Translations under genes and position numbers: made by a program
Notes under the pieces: model-generated
Seen by the model: the letters and a program-made list of their open reading frames with translations, nothing else
What the model was told of the DNA's origin: nothing
Database searches by the model: none
From: an uncultured Collinsella sp.
GTDB lineage: Bacteria; Actinomycetota; Coriobacteriia; Coriobacteriales; Coriobacteriaceae
DNA: 10,583 nt
Assembly: GCA_902478825.1 (NCBI GenBank)
Contig: CABSMK010000053.1
Coordinates: 1 to 10,583, forward strand
Direction of reading: 5' to 3'
Shown here: positions 7,011 through 10,583 of the stretch, one piece after another
Position numbering within the stretch: position 1 is the first letter of the stretch
Layout of the letters: each line of letters begins with the position of its first letter

Positions 7011-7486
7011 TGAGTATCCGCATGCGTCTGCGCGAGGAGCGCGCCCAAGCGACGGTTGAGATGGCAGTGGTTACGCCCGTTTTGCTGGTGCTGGCACTCA
7101 TCGTGTACAACGTCATGGTCTTTGCCAGCGCTGTCGCGCGCTTCGACCGCGTGGTGCCCGACATCGTGTTGGCGCACGCTGTGGCACCGGGCGGGGAGGG
7201 TGACGAGAACTCTGCCGATGCCTCGGTGACGGTCCAGACTCAAATTCTGAATGCCATGGAAGGCTATGACTTGCAGATCGAAGTGTCGAGCGAGCAAGGC
7301 GCGAAGGCATCAGATGGTGGCCTGCTCTCCCTATCCGGTACGTTTAGGACCTACACCTGCACCATGCACTATGAGCCGTGGCCGACTTCTCTCAGCATCG
7401 CTGGCGTTTCGCTGGGGGCGCCGACAACGTTGTCGCACGAGCGCGCGGTGACGGTCGATCCATGGCGTCCGGGGGTGGTCATGTGA
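7010..7486 (+). CDS. TadE-like pseudopilin
   Basis: A 158-residue protein with the prepilin site REERA|QATVE at 8-17 (Glu17 at +5), then MAVVTPVLLVLALIV as the start of a hydrophobic helix (about 18-40), and an exported domain with a Thr/Ser-rich strand pattern near SLSGTFRTYTCTMHYEPWP. The V-E-M-A-V-V-T-P order is characteristic of TadE proteins. The start codon shares one base with the TAA stop of the TadG-like gene (TAATG at 7008-7012), so translation is probably by re-initiation; the upstream site is only a G-rich GGGCGGTGGG. The gene ends in a GTGA overlap with the DUF192 gene. Role by family: minor pilin needed for Flp pilus formation. Confidence 0.9.
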   Translation: MSIRMRLREERAQATVEMAVVTPVLLVLALIVYNVMVFASAVARFDRVVPDIVLAHAVAPGGEGDENSADASVTVQTQILNAMEGYDLQIEVSSEQGAKASDGGLLSLSGTFRTYTCTMHYEPWPTSLSIAGVSLGAPTTLSHERAVTVDPWRPGVVM

Positions 7487-7842
7487 CCGCGGTCTCGTCC
7501 TACATCGCTTACGCGCGGGCACTCAACAGGCTGGGTTGGACGCCGGCCGAGTTTGTGGTGGCGGAGTCGTTTGTCGTGCGCCTGCGCGGCATGCTGGGAC
7601 GGCGTCCGGTTGCCGCCAACGGCCTGCCGCTCGTCATGGCGTTTCCACGCTGCTCTTCGGTCCATACGTGTTTTATGGCCTATCCCATCGACATCGCCTT
7701 CATCGATCGCGACGGCAATATCCTCGCGCGCTACGAAAACGTCCGTCCTTGGCACATGTGCTCTTGCCTCGGCGCCTGGGCCGTACTAGAGCGTCCTTCA
7801 ATCATTGTTTCGACTCCTGCTCTCCAACGCGTGCCGGCTTAA
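7483..7842 (+). CDS. DUF192 family protein coupled to the Tad operon
   Basis: A 119-residue protein when started at the GTG of the GTGA overlap (7483), which has GGGGGTGG at 7471-7478. An ATG at 7462 would add seven residues but lacks a ribosome site. The DUF192 pattern is clear: RLRGMLGR at 33-40, then MAFPRCSSVHTCFMAYPIDIAFID at 52-75 (the SVHT-x-FM-x-YPIDI-x-F-D core), and VRPWHMCSCLGAWAVLE at 87-103. Four Cys (57, 63, 93, 95) cluster around these conserved loops. The biochemical role of DUF192 is not established. Many family members carry a signal peptide, but none is visible here, so the product is probably cytoplasmic. The tight coupling suggests it acts with the pilus, for example in assembly, but this is inference. 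Confidence 0.9.
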   Translation: MTAVSSYIAYARALNRLGWTPAEFVVAESFVVRLRGMLGRRPVAANGLPLVMAFPRCSSVHTCFMAYPIDIAFIDRDGNILARYENVRPWHMCSCLGAWAVLERPSIIVSTPALQRVPA

Positions 7843-7900
7843 GAATTGGCGACAGTGGACTTTTGTCATACGAAATTGGGTAAGATGGAGGAGAAGATGC

Positions 7901-8167
7901 ATGGATGTTGAGATCCATCCCAACGCTAAAAAGCACCTGACGGAAAAGCAGGTGCTTAGCGCTTGGCTTGCGGTTACTGAGTGCATTCGTCGCGAGTCGA
8001 AGGACGAGCCGCCGAGATGGCTTGCAATTGGATGGCTCTCAGACGGACGAAGCGTGGAGCTTGTCGCGGTGGAGCTTGTCCGTGGGTGGCTTATCATTCA
8101 TGCCTTGTCTCCAGTCCAGAAGAAATTTTGGCAGGAGATTGAACAGGCTCGGCAAAGGGGTCGATGA
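7901..8167 (+). CDS. BrnT-like toxin candidate
   Basis: An 88-residue protein followed directly by a ribbon-helix-helix protein, the gene order of BrnT/BrnA-type pairs. Visible features: an N-terminal H-x-x-K-H-L-[ST]-x-x-[EQ]-V-x-x-A helix start (residues 6-21), then RWLAIGWLSDGRSVELVAVE at 39-58 and GWLIIHALSP at 62-71. This is the strand order of BrnT (R-x-x-x-I-G, then a DGR turn, then a strand before a final helix), a RelE-superfamily ribonuclease fold. Similarity is by pattern only and identity to classic BrnT is low. The start at 7901 has GGAGGAG at 7887-7893 with seven bases of spacing; the frame is open further upstream without coding character. It ends in an ATGA overlap with the antitoxin gene. 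Confidence 0.72.
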   Translation: MDVEIHPNAKKHLTEKQVLSAWLAVTECIRRESKDEPPRWLAIGWLSDGRSVELVAVELVRGWLIIHALSPVQKKFWQEIEQARQRGR

Positions 8168-8451
8168 TGGGCAAGACGTATACGGCCGCTAATGGTCAGG
8201 TTGTAACGGATGAAATGATTGACGCGTGGTGCGAGTCGTACGAGCGCGGAGAGTTTCCGGATGGCGAACACACCGTTGGTGGGATCGTGCATGGACGGCC
8301 CCCGCTCTCAGGTGAGGGGACGGCAACGCTGTCGGTCAAGATTCCTCTGGGAATGAAGGAGGCCATTCGTCGACGGGCGGCTGCCGAGGGGATGACGCCA
8401 AGTGAGTTTGCCCGTGCGGCTCTGAGTGAAAAACTTCTTGCTGCCGGCTGA
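8164..8451 (+). CDS. Ribbon-helix-helix antitoxin candidate
   Basis: A 95-residue protein. The C-terminal part is a ribbon-helix-helix DNA-binding fold: strand TATLSVKI (53-60), helix 63-74 with MKEAIRRRAAAEG, turn MTPSE, helix 79-91 ending SEFARAALSEKLL. The N-terminal part carries VTDEMIDAWCESYERGE and the GRPPLSGEG linker, a pattern I associate with actinobacterial RHH antitoxins. It would bind the toxin through the N-terminal part and repress the pair through the RHH dimer. Two adjacent ATGs are possible: 8164 overlaps the toxin stop as ATGA, while 8167 has the better spacing (six bases) from AAAGGGG at 8154-8160. No terminator is visible after it. Confidence 0.85.
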   Translation: MMGKTYTAANGQVVTDEMIDAWCESYERGEFPDGEHTVGGIVHGRPPLSGEGTATLSVKIPLGMKEAIRRRAAAEGMTPSEFARAALSEKLLAAG

Positions 8452-8490
8452 TGCCTCTGACGTGCCGATTTATAGAACCGAGGCTGTGCT

Positions 8491-8542
8491 CAAAAACTTT
8501 TTTAAAATTCTCGGTTGACCGGAACGCGTCCTTGGTTATACT
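8491..8542 (+). promoter_or_regulatory. Promoter of tRNA-Phe with A/T-rich UP-like element
   Basis: TTGACC at 8515-8520 and TATACT at 8537-8542, separated by 16 bases, are near consensus for the housekeeping sigma factor. An A/T run at 8491-8509 (AAAAACTTTTTTAAAATT) sits just upstream of the -35 box where an UP element binds the RNA polymerase alpha subunit, as expected for a stable-RNA gene. A 7-base inverted repeat (AACCGAG at 8476-8482, CTCGGTT at 8510-8516) brackets the A/T run and touches the -35 box; this may be chance or an operator. Confidence 0.85.
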
Positions 8543-8548
8543 AATCAA

Positions 8549-8563
8549 GCCTTGAAACAAGGC
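8549..8563 (+). other. Perfect small hairpin in the pre-tRNA leader
   Basis: GCCTTG at 8549-8554 and CAAGGC at 8558-8563 pair perfectly around an AAA loop. The hairpin starts at about the expected transcription start and ends 11 bases before the tRNA. It may shape the 5' leader for RNase P or an endonuclease; that role is inferred. Confidence 0.6.
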
Positions 8564-8574
8564 ACACCTCAAAT

Positions 8575-8647
<73 letters not shown>

Positions 8648-8660
8648 CCTTGAATTGACT

Positions 8661-8689
8661 AGGACCTCTGCAAGGGGTCCTTTTCTTTT
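8661..8689 (+). terminator. Rho-independent terminator after tRNA-Phe
   Basis: AGGACCTC at 8661-8668 pairs with GGGGTCCT at 8674-8681 (one U-G wobble) around a five-base loop, followed by the T-rich tail TTTTCTTTT at 8681-8689. It lies 14 bases after the tRNA and should end its transcript, separating it from the repeat array. Confidence 0.9.
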
Positions 8690-8701
8690 ACCGAGGGCTC
8701 T

Positions 8702-8935
8702 GCGGAAATTGCGTCCCGGAATTTGGCTTCAGAGTGGGATGCGTTTTCCGCTTTGAGGCCGCTTGGGAAAGCACGACTCGGAATCCGGCGTCAGAATGGG
8801 ACGTGCTTTCCTTTTTCGGCTTTTGGCGGAAACTGCGTCCCAGATCCCGCGCTCAGAACGGGATGCATTTTCCGGTTGAGGCCTCGAACGGAAAATACAT
8901 CCCAGTCTTTTGCGAAAAACGGGATGCGCTTTCCG
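8702..8935. repeat. Four tandem 62-base palindromic (hairpin) repeat units
   Basis: Four units begin with [CG]GGAAA at 8703, 8765, 8827 and 8889, an exact 62-base period. Each unit is an imperfect palindrome with 15-base arms: unit 1 arms 8703-8717 and 8736-8750; unit 2 8765-8779 and 8798-8812; unit 3 8827-8841 and 8860-8874; unit 4 8889-8903 and 8921-8935. Loops are 18, 18, 18 and 17 bases. Counting G-T as a pair, 14, 14, 14 and 13 of 15 positions pair. Left arms resemble CGGAAANTGCGTCCC and right arms GGGATGCNTTTTCCG; CAGA is kept at the 3' side of the loop in units 1-3, and TTGAGGCC in the linker after units 1 and 3. No coding gene fits: 62 is not a multiple of three, so each unit changes frame. 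I do not recognise a named repeat family. Confidence 0.9.
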
Positions 8936-9129
8936 GCCGTCTACTTCCGGCGCATATGTACACCTCGTCGCACCATCCCGAGCCCGTCTGCTCCCAGACA
9001 TTCCTCCCACTTTCGCGTCACTTTGCAGACCGTTCGGTCGCCTGTCCGCACACGCGGGTATACTCAAAACGATACTTTTCCTATGCAATACGATGCAGGT
9101 TCGGCCTGCACGATCCGAAGGGGGCAGTG
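8936..9129. other. Intergenic leader of the GH5 gene
   Basis: About 190 bases between the repeat array and the GH5 start, with no gene seen. A TATACT at 9059-9064 could be a -10 box but lacks a good -35 at the right distance. TGCAGG (9094-9099) and CCTGCA (9105-9110) form a perfect 6-base stem around loop TTCGG, ending eight bases before the ribosome site AAGGGGG (9118-9124). The hairpin could affect translation of the downstream gene. Confidence 0.5.
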
Positions 9130-10191
9130 ATGGAGAGGATACTCGGCGTTAATCTCTCTGGCTGGTTTATTCCCGAGCCTTGGGTGACCCCGTCGCTATA
9201 CGCGGCGACCGGTGCATCCAACGCGGCCGAGCTGCAGGAGGCCATGGGCACCGCCGCCTATAACGAGTGCATGCGCCGTCATTACGAGACGTTTGTGAGT
9301 GAGGACGATTTCCGTCGCATGGCGCAGATCGGTCTCAATGCCGTGCGTCTGCCGGTGCCCTGGTATGCCTTTGGCTCGCAGGAGTCCGATGCGTCCTACA
9401 TCTCGGTTGTCGACTACATTGACCGTGCGATTGAGTGGGCTGCCAAGTATGACATCCGCGTGCTGCTTGATCTAGCAACTGTGCCCGGTGGCCAGGGCGA
9501 TTCCAATGATTCGCCCGCCACGCCAGAGGCTGTTGCCGAGTGGCATTCGTCCACCAACGGTCGTCATGTCGCGCTCGACGTGCTCGAGCGCCTGGCCGAT
9601 CGCTACGGCGAGGCCGAGAGCCTGCTGGGCATTGAGCTGCTGGATACGCCGCAGATGAGTGTCCGCAAGAGCCTCTTCACCATGACGGATGGCATTCCGG
9701 CGCACTACCTGCGCAACTTCTATCGCGATGCCTATGAGCTCGTCCGTTCATATATGCCCGAGGATAAGATCGTCGTCTTCTCGTCGTCGGGGCATCCCAG
9801 CGAGTGGAAGCATTTTATGCGCGGCGCCAAGTACAAGAACGTCTACATGGACCTTCACCTGTACCATTACCGCGACGAATATGCGCTCGATATCACGAGC
9901 CCCCGCGGGCTGACGACGGCGATTTCGCGCAACAAGCGCGAGCTCAAAGAAGCGATTTCGACTGGGTTCCCCGTGCTGGTGGGCGAATGGTCGGGCGCGG
10001 CGATCTTTGCCAACTCGTCGGTTACGCCCGAGGGCCGCAATGCCTACGAGCGCGTGTTTATCGCCAACCAACTGGCTTCGTTTGCGCCGGCTGCCGGTTG
10101 GTTCTTCCAAACGTGGAAGACCGAGAAGCGCATTGCAGCATGGGACGCCCGCGCGGCGCTCGGTACGCTCGAGCGCGGCATGATTGAATAG
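9130..10191 (+). CDS. GH5-type glycoside hydrolase homologue lacking the acid/base Glu
   Basis: A 353-residue TIM-barrel protein of the BglC/exo-beta-1,3-glucanase-like branch of glycoside hydrolase family 5. It begins almost at the domain edge with GVNLSGWFIPEPWVTPSLY (compare the family's GVNLGGW-x3-EPW-TPS), followed by NAVRLPVPWYAF at 70-81, VLLDLATVPGGQ at 111-122, GIELLDTPQ at 167-175, MDLHLYHY at 240-247, VLVGEWSGA at 282-290 and GWFFQTWKTE at 323-332. The nucleophile Glu286 is kept. The acid/base site, normally ELLNEP, reads ELLDTP, so Glu is replaced by Thr173, and the usual LDLH reads LDLA (Ala115). It may therefore be catalytically impaired or altered. No signal peptide is present, so it is probably cytoplasmic. 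ATG 9130 has AAGGGGG five bases upstream; a GTG at 9127 is adjacent. rsmI follows after six bases. Confidence 0.9.
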   Translation: MERILGVNLSGWFIPEPWVTPSLYAATGASNAAELQEAMGTAAYNECMRRHYETFVSEDDFRRMAQIGLNAVRLPVPWYAFGSQESDASYISVVDYIDRAIEWAAKYDIRVLLDLATVPGGQGDSNDSPATPEAVAEWHSSTNGRHVALDVLERLADRYGEAESLLGIELLDTPQMSVRKSLFTMTDGIPAHYLRNFYRDAYELVRSYMPEDKIVVFSSSGHPSEWKHFMRGAKYKNVYMDLHLYHYRDEYALDITSPRGLTTAISRNKRELKEAISTGFPVLVGEWSGAAIFANSSVTPEGRNAYERVFIANQLASFAPAAGWFFQTWKTEKRIAAWDARAALGTLERGMIE

Positions 10192-10197
10192 GTTGAT

Positions 10198-10583
10198 ATG
10201 ACGCAAAACAGCGCCCATACGGGCAAACTCTATGTGGTCGGCACGCCCATCGGCAACCTGGGCGACCTGTCCCCGCGCGTTGGCGAGGCGTTTGCCGCCG
10301 CCGATGCCATCTGCTGCGAAGACACGCGTGTGACGTCAAAGCTGCTGATGCACCTGGGCATTTCCAAGCCGCTTGTCCGTTGCGACGAGAATGTGATCGC
10401 CAGCCGCGCCGCCGGCCTAGTCGACCGTCTGCTGGCGGGGGAGACCCTCGCCTTTGCCTCGGACGCCGGCATGCCGAGCGTGTCCGATCCCGGCCAGGCG
10501 CTGGTCGAGGCGGCACGTGAGGCCGATGTGCCCGTAGAAGTTATTCCCGGGCCCTCTGCTTGCGTCACGGCGCTCGTTTCGTC
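10198..10583 (+). CDS. rsmI: 16S rRNA (cytidine-1402-2'-O)-methyltransferase RsmI, N-terminal part (3' cut by window)
   Basis: The first 128 codons of RsmI, a SAM-dependent tetrapyrrole-methylase-fold enzyme that methylates the 2'-O of C1402 in the 16S rRNA decoding centre. Family motifs in order: GKLYVVGTPIGNLGDLSPR at 9-27, CEDTR at 40-44, SDAGMPSVSDPG at 88-99 (commonly SDAGTPGISDPG, so a Met replaces Thr), and PGPSA at 117-121. The frame is open to the window end; about 150 more residues are expected. The ATG at 10198 lies six bases after the GH5 stop with only a weak AGG upstream, so it is likely read from the same transcript as the GH5 gene. Confidence 0.95.
   Translation, partial: MTQNSAHTGKLYVVGTPIGNLGDLSPRVGEAFAAADAICCEDTRVTSKLLMHLGISKPLVRCDENVIASRAAGLVDRLLAGETLAFASDAGMPSVSDPGQALVEAAREADVPVEVIPGPSACVTALVS

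Noticed and set aside
7863..7886. TTGTCA and TAAGAT as a promoter for the toxin-antitoxin pair
   Set aside because: The boxes are only 12 bases apart, too close for a normal promoter, and the second overlaps the ribosome-site region.
8702..8935. CRISPR array or integron attC sites
   Set aside because: The whole 62-base unit repeats, including the loop and parts of the linker; there are no distinct equal-length spacers between identical repeats, no cas or integrase gene nearby, and no attC core sites.
8723..9129. Open frames running through the hairpin array and into the GH5 gene
   Set aside because: The 62-base period changes frame in each unit, composition is not coding-like, and the GH5 domain begins right at the ATG at 9130.

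Overview
The window is a GC-rich, tightly packed, single-strand (+) stretch. It most resembles an actinobacterial genome of the Coriobacteriia type, with Collinsella as the best guess from gene content and protein style; no marker in the window fixes the genus. It begins with 33 bases of Illumina Nextera adapter (4-36), so the left edge is an assembly or library artefact and the first gene is cut there.

Positions 39 to about 7842 hold one long, translationally coupled operon for a Tad (tight adherence, Flp-type) pilus. In order: the C-terminal part of a TadZ/CpaE-like ParA-family ATPase, the TadA/CpaF motor ATPase, the membrane platform proteins TadB and TadC, the Flp major pilin, an unrecognised single-pass membrane protein, a 72-aa pilin-like protein, a TadE/TadF-like pseudopilin, a 717-aa TadG-like surface protein, a second TadE-like pseudopilin, and a DUF192 protein. 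Neighbouring genes mostly overlap by 1 to 37 bases; one uncertain start would make one overlap 65. Four of the small proteins share a nearly identical prepilin processing site of the form R-E-[ED]-x-A|Q-x-T-x-E. The prepilin peptidase and any upstream tad genes lie beyond the left edge. ATPase plus TadB/TadC would drive assembly of Flp subunits; the TadE/F/G-like proteins would be minor or tip components.

From 7901 to 8451 there is a two-gene toxin-antitoxin-like pair (a BrnT-like protein, then a ribbon-helix-helix protein). A strong promoter with an A/T-rich upstream element follows, then tRNA-Phe(GAA) and a rho-independent terminator.

The gene-free stretch 8690-9129 contains the most unusual DNA in the window: four tandem copies of an imperfect palindrome at an exact 62-base period (8702-8935). 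The paired arms differ between copies but mostly keep pairing. After it come a leaderless GH5-type glycosidase homologue whose catalytic acid/base motif NEP reads DTP, and the first 128 codons of rsmI, which runs off the right edge.
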